Notes under the pieces: generated by a model
Told to the model about the DNA's origin: nothing
What the model saw: only the letters and a program-made list of their open reading frames with translations
Database searches by the model: none
NCBI RefSeq assembly: GCF_007994225.1
Contig: NZ_VLLL01000001.1
Span: forward strand, 54,085-118,084
Source of the DNA: Stackebrandtia albiflava
GTDB taxonomy: Bacteria > Actinomycetota > Actinomycetes > Mycobacteriales > Micromonosporaceae
Reading direction: 5' to 3'
DNA length: 64,000 nt
Program-made: the position numbers and the translations under genes
Shown: positions 20,191 through 30,635 of the stretch, piece by piece
How positions within the stretch are numbered: the first letter of the stretch is position 1
Layout of the letters: each line of letters opens with the position of its first letter

Positions 20191-20849
20191 ACCAGCCACC
20201 GGACTACGACCAACTGCTGTACCGGCTCGAACGGCTTCGGGAACGCGACTCGGCGGACACCCGGTCGGCACACGAGCGGGTGGACGCGCTCGCCGCGCGC
20301 GCCGCGGCGTGCACCGACCGGGCGAACGAGCTGCGAGGCGAACTGGTCGACACCGCGGCCCGGCTCCGGGCGGGCGTCCCCGACCTGCGCGCGGCGGTGG
20401 ACCCCACCGAGGCGGCCCCCGCGGACGTGGAGACCGAACTGGCCGCCGCCGACGCCGCGTTGCGGCTGGCCCGGCAACGGCAGCAGGCGGCCGTGCGGAC
20501 CGCGCAGCTCCCACCGCTGTTCCCCAAGGCGCCACCCGTGCTGCGGAACCTGGTGGTCTACTCGGCGGCGATGCTGGTCGCGGTGGTGGCTCAGGTGTTG
20601 CTGCTGCGGGTGTCGGCCGCCGGGCACCTTCCCGGCGACTGGCACACCTGGATCATCGTGATGCCGCCGGTGGTCATGCTGATCGCCGGCTACGTCGCCA
20701 CCACCGCGGCGGGGACTCCCCGTGTCCCCATGACCGACCGGCACGGCGATCCGTTGCCGTTCACCGTCTACAAGAGTCCCCGCCTGGGGGCGGGGCTGGC
20801 GGTGTTGACCGTCGTGGCGGTGCTGCTGTGGCAGCTCGGCGCGTGGTGA
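20187..20849 (+). CDS. Coiled-coil membrane protein, partner of the FtsK-like ATPase
   Basis: The 220-residue protein has a long charged helical N-terminal half (about residues 1-110, heptad-like Leu/Ala/Arg pattern). Three hydrophobic segments follow at about 120-140, 150-170 and 200-219. Its GTG start overlaps the ATPase stop by 4 bp (GTGA), which implies translational coupling and probably a shared complex. The predicted topology is a cytosolic coiled coil attached to the membrane. I do not recognise a family. It ends 4 bp before a convergent gene. Confidence 0.7.
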   Translation: MNQPPDYDQLLYRLERLRERDSADTRSAHERVDALAARAAACTDRANELRGELVDTAARLRAGVPDLRAAVDPTEAAPADVETELAAADAALRLARQRQQAAVRTAQLPPLFPKAPPVLRNLVVYSAAMLVAVVAQVLLLRVSAAGHLPGDWHTWIIVMPPVVMLIAGYVATTAAGTPRVPMTDRHGDPLPFTVYKSPRLGAGLAVLTVVAVLLWQLGAW

Positions 20850-20853
20850 CCGG

Positions 20854-21372
20854 TCAACCGCCGGTGCCGCGTACCGCCGACTCGGTGTCGTCGCAGCCAC
20901 CGCAGTTGTAGTACAGGACGTCCCAGTGGTCGGGTTCGCGGTAGTAGACGTTTCCCGCCGGTGACTTCCAACGGTCACCGCCGATGTAGGCGAAGTTGCG
21001 GTCGATGTACGTCGCCAGGCACGTCGTCAGGGACATGTCGAGCTTCCAACCGTCCCAGTGGGTGTGTAGGCCGGACGGACCGTGCCCGGTCTCGGTGCCT
21101 CCGGTGACGGTGAGGGCGCACCCGCTGTACTCGGTGAGTGTGACTGCGCCCCGGACGGTGTCCAGGTTGATCTGCGCGAACGAGGTGCACCGGGGGTTGT
21201 GGCGGTCGGAACAGCCGTCGCTGGACCAGATGGCGATGTCGTGGGCCCGGAACATCTCGACGGCCTCCGCGTGGGTCAACTTGACCGGTGCGGCGTGGGC
21301 GGTGGCCGGAACCGCCACCGTTACCACGGCGGCGAGGACCGTCCACAGGGCATGGTGAAACCGACGGTACAT
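20854..21372 (-). CDS. Secreted M15-like peptidase candidate
   Basis: The 172-residue protein has a Sec signal peptide (about residues 1-28, cleavage near AHA-AP). Its mature part carries TGGTETGH, HTHWDGWKLDM and EPDHWDVLYYN. The spaced His...H-x-x-G-x-x-x-D and late H residues resemble the zinc ligands of M15 D,D- or L,D-peptidases, and there are several cysteines for disulfides. The inferred role is cell-wall peptide cleavage; the zinc assignment is not proven. GGAGA precedes the ATG. It lies beside a glucosaminidase gene. Confidence 0.55.
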   Translation of the reverse strand: MYRRFHHALWTVLAAVVTVAVPATAHAAPVKLTHAEAVEMFRAHDIAIWSSDGCSDRHNPRCTSFAQINLDTVRGAVTLTEYSGCALTVTGGTETGHGPSGLHTHWDGWKLDMSLTTCLATYIDRNFAYIGGDRWKSPAGNVYYREPDHWDVLYYNCGGCDDTESAVRGTGG

Positions 21373-21404
21373 GCGATTCTCCGTTCTGGTGGGACGCGGA
21401 CGGG

Positions 21405-21451
21405 CCGTACCCGGTGACCGCCGCCTCGCGGGCCGCGGTCACCGGGTACGG
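21405..21451 (-). terminator. Strong 17-bp hairpin terminator
   Basis: CCGTACCCGGTGACCGC (21405-21421) pairs perfectly with 21435-21451 across a 13-nt loop. It lies immediately after the glucosaminidase stop at 21453 and separates it from the downstream M15-like gene. Confidence 0.8.
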
Positions 21452-21452
21452 G

Positions 21453-22019
21453 TCAGCGCGGATCCACCGTGTCGAACCGGTACAGGTCGTAGTCGCGCAT
21501 CAACGCGGTGATCTTCTCGGTGTACTTCGGGTCGGTCGCGTACCCTCCCCCGTGCACCTCACGGATGAAGCGATCCGGGTCGTCGACGAAGTCGAATGCC
21601 CGGTCGTAGCGCGGATTCTCGTACAGGTTCCGGCCGTGGTCGCTGAAGGAGTCGGCGACGGTCTCGTACACCCGGAACCACGCCCTGGTGTCGAAGCAGC
21701 CGTCGTCGTCGCACTCCCGGGTGTCGGTCTCGACGCAGTCGACCGCTATCGGGCCGGGATCCCCGTCGTGGCACTTCATGCCGAAGTGGTTGCGGGACTC
21801 GCGCGCGAGTTCGCTCTCACCCCAACCGGACTCCAGGATCGCCTGTGCCACCGTCACCGACGCCGGGACCCCGTACTCGGTCCGGCTCGGCTGCGCGCTC
21901 TCCCCCGCCGAGTCGATGAACCGCTGACGATCGACCGCCTGAGCGGCCTGCGGCAATGCCGTCACGATACCGATCACCGTCGTCGCGACGAGTACCGCGC
22001 GTGTCATGATCTGTCTCAT
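21453..22019 (-). CDS. Secreted glucosaminidase (GH73/FlgJ-like)
   Basis: The 188-residue protein has an export signal (about residues 1-28, cleavage near AQA-VD). A compact glucosaminidase domain follows: FIDSAGESAQPSRTEYGVPA, the catalytic-Glu block SVTVAQAILESGWGES, and NHFGMKCHDG. The family cleaves N-acetylglucosaminyl bonds in peptidoglycan. The domain has a Cys/Asp-rich insertion (CVETDTRECDDDGCFD). The ATG at 22007 is an alternative start. Its neighbour is a probable wall peptidase, so both may act in wall remodelling. Confidence 0.85.
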   Translation of the reverse strand: MRQIMTRAVLVATTVIGIVTALPQAAQAVDRQRFIDSAGESAQPSRTEYGVPASVTVAQAILESGWGESELARESRNHFGMKCHDGDPGPIAVDCVETDTRECDDDGCFDTRAWFRVYETVADSFSDHGRNLYENPRYDRAFDFVDDPDRFIREVHGGGYATDPKYTEKITALMRDYDLYRFDTVDPR

Positions 22020-22121
22020 TGGACGATTACCCCCGCCAGGCAGTATCGCGTGAAGCGGTGGCGACGCGGGGCCGATTCGACCGAAACCCGTCCTTCCGGG
22101 CGATCACGGGGCGAACGGCGG

Positions 22122-22149
22122 ACACCGTACCGTCGCGACGGTACGGTGT
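22122..22149 (-). terminator. Perfect 28-bp palindrome after the DUF2752 gene
   Basis: The palindrome is centred on CG between 22135 and 22136, with arms ACACCGTACCGTCG and its complement. It begins 4 bp beyond the leftward stop at 22154, so a terminator is the simplest reading. The near-zero loop would form a slightly opened hairpin. Confidence 0.65.
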
Positions 22150-22153
22150 GGAG

Positions 22154-22723
22154 TCACACGTACAGGGCCGTGAACGGCGCCCACGGCAGGTTCCTGACCA
22201 CCCAGTACACGCCCCACGCCATCATGAACACGGCCACCGTGGTGCCGGTCACCTTCAACTTGGGCAGTCGGCGGCCGAGCCGTGGGACGACCCGGTCCAG
22301 CGTCCACGTCAGGTACAGGTACACCAGGAACGGCGCCGCGAACACCGCGAGGGCGTGGTTGCGCGCGGCCTCGGGCAGGTTCAGGGTCAGCACGTAGTAG
22401 AAGGCGCGGGTACCGCCGCAACCCGGGCAGTCGAAACCGGTCACCATCTTGAAGGCACACGTGGTCGGCCCCAGGTCGTCGGTGGGGTCGGTGGCGACCA
22501 CGGCGGCAGCCGCTCCCGCGAAGCAGGTCAACAACGCGGCGGGCGCCACCCAGGCCGGGGCGCGCCGGATCCGGCCGAAGAACCGGGCGACACGACCGGG
22601 CGCCGGTGGGCGCTGCCACGCCTGCCCGTGACCGGGCGCGACCGGTGGATACCCGGGGAACGGCCCGGGTGTCGCCGGGACCACCGGCAGTTCCCGGGTC
22701 GGCGTGGACATCTGGTCGGGCAT
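22154..22723 (-). CDS. DUF2752 membrane protein
   Basis: The 189-residue protein has a proline-rich cytosolic N-terminus and three hydrophobic segments. It carries the DUF2752 signature CAFKMVTGFDCPGCGGTRAF, with three cysteines that may bind metal or form disulfides. The function of the family is unknown. I chose the ATG at 22723 because GAGAGGTG precedes it. The gene appears monocistronic and faces the glucosaminidase start. Confidence 0.82.
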   Translation of the reverse strand: MPDQMSTPTRELPVVPATPGPFPGYPPVAPGHGQAWQRPPAPGRVARFFGRIRRAPAWVAPAALLTCFAGAAAAVVATDPTDDLGPTTCAFKMVTGFDCPGCGGTRAFYYVLTLNLPEAARNHALAVFAAPFLVYLYLTWTLDRVVPRLGRRLPKLKVTGTTVAVFMMAWGVYWVVRNLPWAPFTALYV

Positions 22724-22808
22724 CGCTGACGGCACCTCTCTCACCCTGGCGTGTCCGCCGGAACGGCGTCGCCGCCTCTCCGGCGTACCGCCAGACTAAC
22801 CGCCACCG

Positions 22809-24029
22809 TCACGTGGCCGCCAGCGCCGCGGTCAACTCCCCCGCTAGGTCGCCCCGGCTCGGTGGCGCCACGGAGGACAGGCCGAGCCACTCCGCCATGG
22901 TCGACAGTTCGGCGGCGAGAGCGGTCGCGATCTCGTCGCCGGAGGCGCCGAACCTCTCCTCCCGCCAGGCGGCGGGAACCCGCAGGACTCCGGCGGCCCG
23001 ATCCGCCTTCAGGTCGACGCGGGCCGCCAGGTGCTCACCCCACAGGAACGGCAGGACGTAGTAACCGTGGACGCGCTTGGCGGCGGGCACGTAGATCTCG
23101 ATGCGGTAGTGGAAGTCCCAGAGCCGCTCGGTGCGTTCCCGGTACCACACGAGCGGGTCGAAGGGACTCAGCAGCGTCCTCGCCGGCAGCCTCCGGGGGA
23201 TCCGGGCGTCGCGGTGCAGATAGGCGGGTTTGGGCCAGCCGGCCACCTCGACGGGTGTGACGACGCCCTCCTCCACGAGTTCCCGCAGCGCGGTGCGCGC
23301 CTCGCCCGGTGCCAGCCGGAAGTAGTCGCGCAGGTCGACCTCGGTCGCCACCCCCATCGACGCGGCGGCACGCGCCATGAGCAGCCGGTGCGCCTCGCCG
23401 CGCTCCACCGCCGGAGCCCGCCACCACTGCTCGGGAATGACCCGCTCGGTGAGGTCGTAGACGCGTTCGAAGCCGGAACGCCCGGACACGGAGATCCGGC
23501 CGCACCGGAACAGCCATTCGAGCGCCTGCTTGGTGTCGCTCCAGTTCCATCCCCAGTGGTCACGGGAGCGCGGCGCGTCGTCCTCCAGGTGCCGGGCGGA
23601 CGCCGGGCCGTTCTCGGCGAGCATCCGGTAGACGGTCTCCACGAAGTCGGGGCGCTCACGGGCGATCTGCTTCATCCCGCCCCAGGCGTGGCTCTCGGCC
23701 TCCGCCATCCGCCACCGGAACAGCGGGAACAACTTCACCGGCAGCAGTGAGGCGGCGTGGCCCCAGTACTCGAACATGCGCCGGGGCGCCCGGTAGGCGG
23801 CGTCGTCGACGAGCCGATGCGGGTAGGCGCCCAACCGGGAGAACACCGGAACGTAGTGGGCGCGTTCCAGGACGTACACCGAGTCGATCTGTAGGAGCTG
23901 GGTGTGCGCCAGGACCCTCCGCAGGTGGCGCGCGTCGCGCTTACCGGCCGGACGGGGCGTGTCGAACCCCTGCGCCGCCAGGGCGATACGGCGAGCCTGG
24001 TCGTTGCTCAGTGTGCGACTGGATGCCAT
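22809..24029 (-). CDS. YcaQ/AlkX-type crosslink-repair DNA glycosylase
   Basis: The 406-residue winged-helix protein belongs to the HTH_42 superfamily. The catalytic loop reads LLQIDSVYV, a Q-Phi-D motif as in E. coli YcaQ (AlkX), not the Q-Phi-Q of AlkZ self-resistance enzymes. Other family blocks are FEYWGHAASLLP and LLSPFDPLVWYRERT. Known relatives unhook interstrand crosslinks and excise N7-alkylguanine. It is not next to a biosynthetic cluster, so a housekeeping repair role is likelier than toxin self-resistance. Confidence 0.85.
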   Translation of the reverse strand: MASSRTLSNDQARRIALAAQGFDTPRPAGKRDARHLRRVLAHTQLLQIDSVYVLERAHYVPVFSRLGAYPHRLVDDAAYRAPRRMFEYWGHAASLLPVKLFPLFRWRMAEAESHAWGGMKQIARERPDFVETVYRMLAENGPASARHLEDDAPRSRDHWGWNWSDTKQALEWLFRCGRISVSGRSGFERVYDLTERVIPEQWWRAPAVERGEAHRLLMARAAASMGVATEVDLRDYFRLAPGEARTALRELVEEGVVTPVEVAGWPKPAYLHRDARIPRRLPARTLLSPFDPLVWYRERTERLWDFHYRIEIYVPAAKRVHGYYVLPFLWGEHLAARVDLKADRAAGVLRVPAAWREERFGASGDEIATALAAELSTMAEWLGLSSVAPPSRGDLAGELTAALAAT

Positions 24030-24319
24030 CCGAAGACCCTAGACGGCGGGTGTGACGCTCCCGCGTGTCGGCGTCGGCGCCATCCCGGCGGGGTGCCCCA
24101 CACCACCGCGCCCCGGCCGGGCCGCCCACACCGCGAAGCCGAGAGGCTGTCTTCGACCCTGCTGTTCTGCTGCGCGTCGCCCGGTCGGCACCTCGCGGCG
24201 TTGTCGGAGTCCGGGCGTACAACACCGGTACGCAGGGACTCCTCCGCCTTGCGAATGCACTCGACCGGAACACCGCTCGCGACGAACGAGGGCCGAAGAC
24301 AACCTCTAAGCTGACCGGC

Positions 24320-24889
24320 ATGGCCCTGGGATATGTCCGACCCGCGACCGCCGACGACGCCGAACGGATCGCGGCGATCCAGTTGACCACCTGGCGCACC
24401 GCCTACCGGGACATCGTCCCGGCCGACGTGCTCGCGGGGATGGACGAGACGTGGCTCGCGGAACGGTGGCGTGCCGCCTGTGCCGAGCCGCCCTCACCCG
24501 CGCACCGGGTGTTCACCGCCGTGGAGCAGGCCGAGTCGGACCACCGGCGGATCCAGACGGTCGGTTTCATCGCGGTCGGCCCCGACGAGGACGCGGACGC
24601 CGAGGCGGTCCCGGGCGCCGGAATGGTGACCGAACTGCTGGTGGAGCCGAGGTTCGGCCGCCGCGGACACGGCAGCCGGTTGTTGTCGGCGGCGGTGGCG
24701 CACTGGCGGTCCCACGGGATCACGGTGGCGTACGCCTGGTCGTTCGCGCGCGACGCCGCCACGCTCGGCTTCTACAAGTCGGCGGGTTGGGACGCCGACG
24801 GGGCGCGCAGGACCTTGGAGATGGCCGACCGGCGGGTGCCGCAACTGAGGTTGCACGCCGACGTCACGGGGGACGACGACACCGCCTGA
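24320..24889 (+). CDS. GNAT-family N-acetyltransferase
   Basis: The 189-residue protein starts MALGYVRPATADDAERIAAI, the usual GNAT opening. The acetyl-CoA motif is VEPRFGRRGHGSRLLSAAV, followed by the C-terminal block LGFYKSAGWDADGARRTLEM. The substrate cannot be predicted. An in-frame extension back to 24065 is open but has no family-like residues, so I start at ATG 24320. The roughly 290 bp upstream, between this gene and the divergent DNA glycosylase gene, holds nothing else I can support. Confidence 0.85.
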   Translation: MALGYVRPATADDAERIAAIQLTTWRTAYRDIVPADVLAGMDETWLAERWRAACAEPPSPAHRVFTAVEQAESDHRRIQTVGFIAVGPDEDADAEAVPGAGMVTELLVEPRFGRRGHGSRLLSAAVAHWRSHGITVAYAWSFARDAATLGFYKSAGWDADGARRTLEMADRRVPQLRLHADVTGDDDTA

Positions 24890-24937
24890 CATCCGGCGAT
24901 ATGACCGATTGACCCGATTCACCGGTACGATCGCGGT

Positions 24938-25678
24938 GTGTCCGCTCCACAGTCAAGGGTCTCCCGGTACGTCCGTCTCGCGTTGTCGTGCGGGGTGTTG
25001 TTGTCGGTGCTCACCGGTTGCGTCAAGGTCGAGCTGGTCGCCACGGTGACGGCCGACGACACCGTGGAGGGTTCGTTGACGGCGGCGGTGAAACGCGAGG
25101 CGGTCGAGGTGATCGGCGCCGAACCGGCCGACGAGTTCGTCGCGGCGTTGACGGAGGACGTCCCGGGCACCTACGAGGAACGCGACTACGACGACGGCGA
25201 GTTCCTGGGCCGCACCGTCTACTACCGTGACGTCTCGCTGGGGCGGTTCAGCCGCAGCGACCCGGACGACACCGACTCGGCGACGCTCCGGATCAGCCAC
25301 GACGGCGACAGGTACCGCCTCGACGGTGAGTGGCGACTACCCGACCTGGACGGCACGGACTTCGTACCCACCATGGACGACTCGACGCTCGAAGGCGCCG
25401 AGTTCACCGTCTCGGTGACGTTCCCCGGCAAGGTGCTGGAACACAACGGCAGTCTCTCCGGCCGGACGGTGACGTGGCGGCTGGAACCGGGTCGCACCAA
25501 CGTGATGACGGCCGAGTCCGCTGAGGCCGCGCCGGTCGACGTCGCCCTGATCGTCCTACTGGCCGGCATCGGCGTGGTCCTGGTCGTGGCGGTGCTGCTG
25601 TACCTGCGGCTCCGCCGGTACAGCATCGGGAACCGGCCACGGCCCCGCCCGGGGCGGGTCACCGTGGCCGGACGTTGA
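24938..25678 (+). CDS. LppM-like lipoprotein
   Basis: The 246-residue lipoprotein has a signal peptide ending in lipobox LTGC (Cys28). An LppM-type domain follows (VKVELVATVTADDTVEGSL onwards), with one C-terminal membrane helix near residues 200-223 and a basic tail. LppM in mycobacteria is a surface lipoprotein linked to host interaction; its biochemical role in saprophytes is unknown. The start is GTG 24938. It is convergent with dapB. Confidence 0.8.
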   Translation: MSAPQSRVSRYVRLALSCGVLLSVLTGCVKVELVATVTADDTVEGSLTAAVKREAVEVIGAEPADEFVAALTEDVPGTYEERDYDDGEFLGRTVYYRDVSLGRFSRSDPDDTDSATLRISHDGDRYRLDGEWRLPDLDGTDFVPTMDDSTLEGAEFTVSVTFPGKVLEHNGSLSGRTVTWRLEPGRTNVMTAESAEAAPVDVALIVLLAGIGVVLVVAVLLYLRLRRYSIGNRPRPRPGRVTVAGR

Positions 25679-25725
25679 GCCCTTCGGCACGGTCCGCCAC
25701 CTCGACGGGGCGGCGTGCGGTGCGC

Positions 25726-26700
<975 letters not shown>

Positions 26701-28011
26701 TCAGGTGCCGGTGAAGTCGGTGTCCGCGAACGGACCCGAGACCGTCAGCACCCGCGGCCGGGTGAGGACCTCGGCGGCCAGGTCGGCCACCTGGTCCAGC
26801 GTGACGGAGTCGATCCGGCGCAGCACCTCGTCGACGGAGAGCTGGTCCCCGAACAACAGTTCACCACGACCCAGGCGGCTCATCCGCGACCCGGTGTCCT
26901 CCAGGCCCAGCACCAGTCCGCCCTTGATCATGCCCTTGCCACGGACGAGTTCCTCGGCGTCCACACCGTCACGTGCGACCTCCGCCAGCACCTCGCGCGC
27001 CAGTTCCAGCACCCGGTGGGCGTTCTCGGGCGCGCAACCGGCGTACACGCCGAACAGGCCGGTCTCGGCGAACTCCGCCGAGTAGGAGAACACCGAGTAG
27101 GCGAGTCCCGCCTCCTCGCGGATGCGCTGGAACAACCGGCTGGACATGCCGCCACCGAGGATCGCGCCCAACACCTCGAAGGCGAACCGCCGCTCGTCGC
27201 GGCGGGCGAGCCCGTGACATCCCAACACCAGGTGGGCCTGTTCGCTGTCGCGTCCGACGACGGTGACCGAGGAGCCGGACGGCGGGACGACGGCGTTCGA
27301 GTCGCGCAGCGCGGCGGGCACGCCGGCGGGGTCGGTCACCGACGACGCGAAACCCTTGTCCACCATAGACACCGTTTCGGCGTGCGATACGTTGCCCGCG
27401 GCCACCACCACCATGTTCGAGGCGACGTACCGTTCCCGGTAGAAGCGGTGGATCTCGTCGCGTTCCAGCTCGGCGACGGTCTCCGGCGTGCCGGCGATGT
27501 CACGCGCCAGCGGGTGGGAACCGAACAGCGCCGCCGCGAACAGGTCGTGGATCTCGTCGCCCGGATCGTCGCGCTGCATCGCGATCTCCTCGAGGATCAC
27601 GCCGCGTTCGGTCTCGACGTCCTCGGGCGACAACCGCGAATCGGTCAGCACGTCGGCGAGGACGTCCACCGCCAGGGGGACGTCCTCGTCCAGCACCCGC
27701 GCGAAGTAGCACGTGTACTCCTTGGCCGTGTAGGCGTTGGTCTCGCCGCCGACCGCCTCGATCTGCGCCGAGATGTCCATGGCGGACCGCCGCCCCGTAC
27801 CCTTGAACAGCAGGTGTTCGAGGAAGTGCGAGGCACCCGACAGTTCGGGGGCCTCATCACGGGATCCGGTGCCCACCCATACCCCGACGGTCGCGCTTCG
27901 CATGGCGGGGATGGATTCGGTCACCACACGCAACCCGCCGGGAAGCACGGTGCGGGACACCGTGCCGCCCAGCGGGTCGGCTGTGAGAGTGCGAGTGTGT
28001 GCGCGCGTCAT
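26701..28011 (-). CDS. M16-family zinc peptidase (PepR-like)
   Basis: The 436-residue metallopeptidase has the inverted zinc motif HxxEH as HFLEH (H62, E65, H66) in the N-terminal domain. A C-terminal M16 domain has the R/Y-type block (FQRIREEAGLAYSVFSYSAEF). Members resemble mitochondrial processing peptidase; the actinobacterial pepR sits beside pnp, as here. The substrate is unknown. It is separated from pnp by 11 bp and probably co-transcribed with it. Confidence 0.9.
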   Translation of the reverse strand: MTRAHTRTLTADPLGGTVSRTVLPGGLRVVTESIPAMRSATVGVWVGTGSRDEAPELSGASHFLEHLLFKGTGRRSAMDISAQIEAVGGETNAYTAKEYTCYFARVLDEDVPLAVDVLADVLTDSRLSPEDVETERGVILEEIAMQRDDPGDEIHDLFAAALFGSHPLARDIAGTPETVAELERDEIHRFYRERYVASNMVVVAAGNVSHAETVSMVDKGFASSVTDPAGVPAALRDSNAVVPPSGSSVTVVGRDSEQAHLVLGCHGLARRDERRFAFEVLGAILGGGMSSRLFQRIREEAGLAYSVFSYSAEFAETGLFGVYAGCAPENAHRVLELAREVLAEVARDGVDAEELVRGKGMIKGGLVLGLEDTGSRMSRLGRGELLFGDQLSVDEVLRRIDSVTLDQVADLAAEVLTRPRVLTVSGPFADTDFTGT

Positions 28012-28022
28012 ACCTGCAAGTT

Positions 28023-30443
28023 CTACCGGTGCTGACGACGCTCCCGGCGACGGGGCCGCTTCTCGCCGTCTTCGCCCTGCTCGGACTCGCCGGCGGCGTC
28101 GGCCGACTCGGCGGCGGGGGCCGCCTGCGGCTTGTCGTCGTCCGAGCGGCCGCCACGGCCACGGCCGCCGCGATCCCGGTCACGGTCGCGGTCACGACGC
28201 GGTCCACGGTCGCCACCGGAGCTGCGCTTCGGCGGCTCCTGGCCCTCCGGGTAGACCTTGTCCAGGTAGATCTTGCCGCGCGCGTCGACGTCGGCGATCT
28301 CCACCTCGATCTTGTCTCCGACGTTGAGGAAGTCCTCGACCTTGTCGATGCGCTTGCCGTCACCGATCTTGGAGATGTGCAGCAGACCGTCACGGCCGGG
28401 GACCAGGGAGATGAACGCCCCGAAGGCGGCCGTCTTGACCACGGTGCCCAGGAACCGGTCGCCGACGTTGGGAAGCGTCGGGTTGGCGATGCCGTTGATC
28501 ATCGCCACCGCGGCCTCGGCGGCCGGGCCGGTCGTCGCACCGATGTAGATGGTGCCGTCGTCCTCGATGGAGATGTCGGCGCCGGTCTCCTCGGTGATCG
28601 AGTTGATCGTCTGCCCCTTGGGGCCGATGACCATACCGATCTTGTCGACCGGGACCTTCACGGTGGTGACGCGCGGCGCGGTGTCGGCCATCTCCGCCGG
28701 TGCGGCGATCGCCTCGGTCATGACGTCGAGGATCGCGTGCCGCGCCTCGTTCGCCTGCCCGAGCGCGGCGGTCAGCACGTCGGAGGGCAGCCCGTCGAGC
28801 TTGGTGTCCAGCTGGAGACCGGTGACGAAGTCACGGGTGCCGGCGACCTTGAAGTCCATGTCGCCGAAGGCGTCCTCGGCTCCCAGGATGTCGGTCAGCG
28901 TGGCGTACTCGGTCTTGCCGTCGACCTCCTCGGAGATCAGGCCCATCGCGATGCCCGCGACCGGCGCCTTCAGCGGCACACCGGCCGCCATCAGGCTCAT
29001 CGTCGAGGCGCACACCGAGCCCATGGACGTGGAACCGTTGGAGCCCAACGCCTCCGACACCTGCCGGATGGCGTACGGGAACTCCTCACGGCCCGGCAAC
29101 ACCGGGATCAGCGACCGCTCCGCGAGCGCGCCGTGGCCGATCTCGCGCCGCTTGGGCGATCCGACGCGACCGGTCTCACCGGTGGAGTACGGCGGGAAGT
29201 TGTAGTTGTGCATGTAGCGCTTCTTGGTGACCGGCGACAGCGTGTCGATCGCCTGCTCCATGCGCAGCATGTTCAGCGTGGTGACACCCAGGATCTGGGT
29301 CTCGCCGCGCTCGAACAGCGCCGAACCGTGCACGCGGGGCAGCACGTTCACCTCGGCCGTCAACGGCCGGATGTCGCGCAGGCCACGGCCGTCGATGCGG
29401 ACCTGCTCGCGCAGGACGCGCTGCCGCACCAGCTTCTTGGTGAGCGAGCGGACGACGGCGCCGATCTCGCCCTCGCGGCCCTCGAAGTCACCGGCGGTCT
29501 GCTCCAGGGCGGTGGCCTTGATGCGGTCCAGCTCGGCTTCGCGGGTCTGCTTGTCGGCGATGGTCAGGGCCTCGGCCAGATCCGCGGCCACGACCTTCTC
29601 CACGGCCGTGTAGGCGTCGTCGGCGTAGTCCGGGTAGAGCGGGAACTCGACCGCGGGCTTGGCGGCGACGTCGGCGAGCGCCTGCTGTGCCCGGCACAGT
29701 TCCGCGATCACCGGCTTGGCGGCCTCCAGACCGGCGGCCACCACATCCTCGTTGGGGGCGGTGCCGCCTGCGGCGATCAGGCCGACCGCGTTCTCGGTGG
29801 CCTCGGCCTCGACCATCATGATCGCGACGTCACCGTCGTCCAGGAGGCGACCGGTGACGACCATGTCGAAGGTCGACTTCTCGATCTGCTCCAGGGTGGG
29901 GAAGGCCACCCAGGTGCCGTCCAGGTTGACCAGCCGGGCCGAACCCAGCGGCCCGGAGAACGGCAGGCCGGACAGTTTCGTGGAGGCCGACGCGCCGTTC
30001 ATGGCCACCACGTCGTACGGGTGGGCCTCGTCGAGCGCCAGCACCGTCTCGATGACCTGGACCTCGTTGCGCAGCCCCTTGACGAAGCTGGGACGCAGGC
30101 CGCGGTCGATGAGGCGGCAGGTCAGGATGGCGTCCTCGCTGGGACGTCCCTCACGGCGGAAGAACGAGCCGGGGATGCGCCCGGCCGCGTACATGCGCTC
30201 CTCCACGTCCACCGTGAGCGGGAAGAAGTCGAAGTGTTCCTTCGGGTTACGGCCGGCGGCCGTGGTGGAGAGCACCACGGTGTTCTCCAGTTGGACCACG
30301 ACGCTGCCGGCGGCCTGGCGGGCGAGCCGGCCGGTCGAGAAGGTGATCTCCCGGCGGCCGTGCTCACCGTTGTCGATCACCGCCGTCGCGGAGTGGTCCC
30401 CCAACGCCGCCACTTCGGGGGCGGTCTTCGTCTCTGCGGACAT
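28023..30443 (-). CDS. pnp: Polyribonucleotide nucleotidyltransferase (PNPase)
   Basis: The 806-residue phosphorolytic 3'-5' exoribonuclease has two RNase PH domains (first [17 protein letters not shown], second [19 protein letters not shown]). KH ([12 protein letters not shown]) and S1 ([20 protein letters not shown]) domains follow. The tail is Arg/Gly/Asp-rich, with [20 protein letters not shown] sequence, longer than in E. coli. I chose ATG 30443. AAGGAG lies about 13 nt upstream, a long spacing. The rpsO-pnp order is conserved and a hairpin lies between the two genes. Confidence 0.95.
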   Translation of the reverse strand: MSAETKTAPEVAALGDHSATAVIDNGEHGRREITFSTGRLARQAAGSVVVQLENTVVLSTTAAGRNPKEHFDFFPLTVDVEERMYAAGRIPGSFFRREGRPSEDAILTCRLIDRGLRPSFVKGLRNEVQVIETVLALDEAHPYDVVAMNGASASTKLSGLPFSGPLGSARLVNLDGTWVAFPTLEQIEKSTFDMVVTGRLLDDGDVAIMMVEAEATENAVGLIAAGGTAPNEDVVAAGLEAAKPVIAELCRAQQALADVAAKPAVEFPLYPDYADDAYTAVEKVVAADLAEALTIADKQTREAELDRIKATALEQTAGDFEGREGEIGAVVRSLTKKLVRQRVLREQVRIDGRGLRDIRPLTAEVNVLPRVHGSALFERGETQILGVTTLNMLRMEQAIDTLSPVTKKRYMHNYNFPPYSTGETGRVGSPKRREIGHGALAERSLIPVLPGREEFPYAIRQVSEALGSNGSTSMGSVCASTMSLMAAGVPLKAPVAGIAMGLISEEVDGKTEYATLTDILGAEDAFGDMDFKVAGTRDFVTGLQLDTKLDGLPSDVLTAALGQANEARHAILDVMTEAIAAPAEMADTAPRVTTVKVPVDKIGMVIGPKGQTINSITEETGADISIEDDGTIYIGATTGPAAEAAVAMINGIANPTLPNVGDRFLGTVVKTAAFGAFISLVPGRDGLLHISKIGDGKRIDKVEDFLNVGDKIEVEIADVDARGKIYLDKVYPEGQEPPKRSSGGDRGPRRDRDRDRDRGGRGRGGRSDDDKPQAAPAAESADAAGESEQGEDGEKRPRRRERRQHR

Positions 30444-30635
30444 GTTCGTCTCACAGCTCCTTCGTGTCAGGGCACGTCGTTCGTCTTGGAGCTGTCCCAC
30501 GGCCGGTCTTCGATCGAAACGCACGGGCTGTTCGAGCCCGGGCGCCACTACCGAGGACCGGAACGACGGGACGGCTGGACGTGCCACTTCTGTTACTTGC
30601 AAGGTACCCGGCCGGGCGGCCGGGGGTCCCTATGA

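Noticed and set aside
27999..30635. Long plus-strand open frame opposite pnp, and a similar one opposite rimO at 3639-5324.
   Set aside because: Such antisense frames are expected from high-GC codon bias. They have no domains, and the opposite strand holds clear conserved genes.
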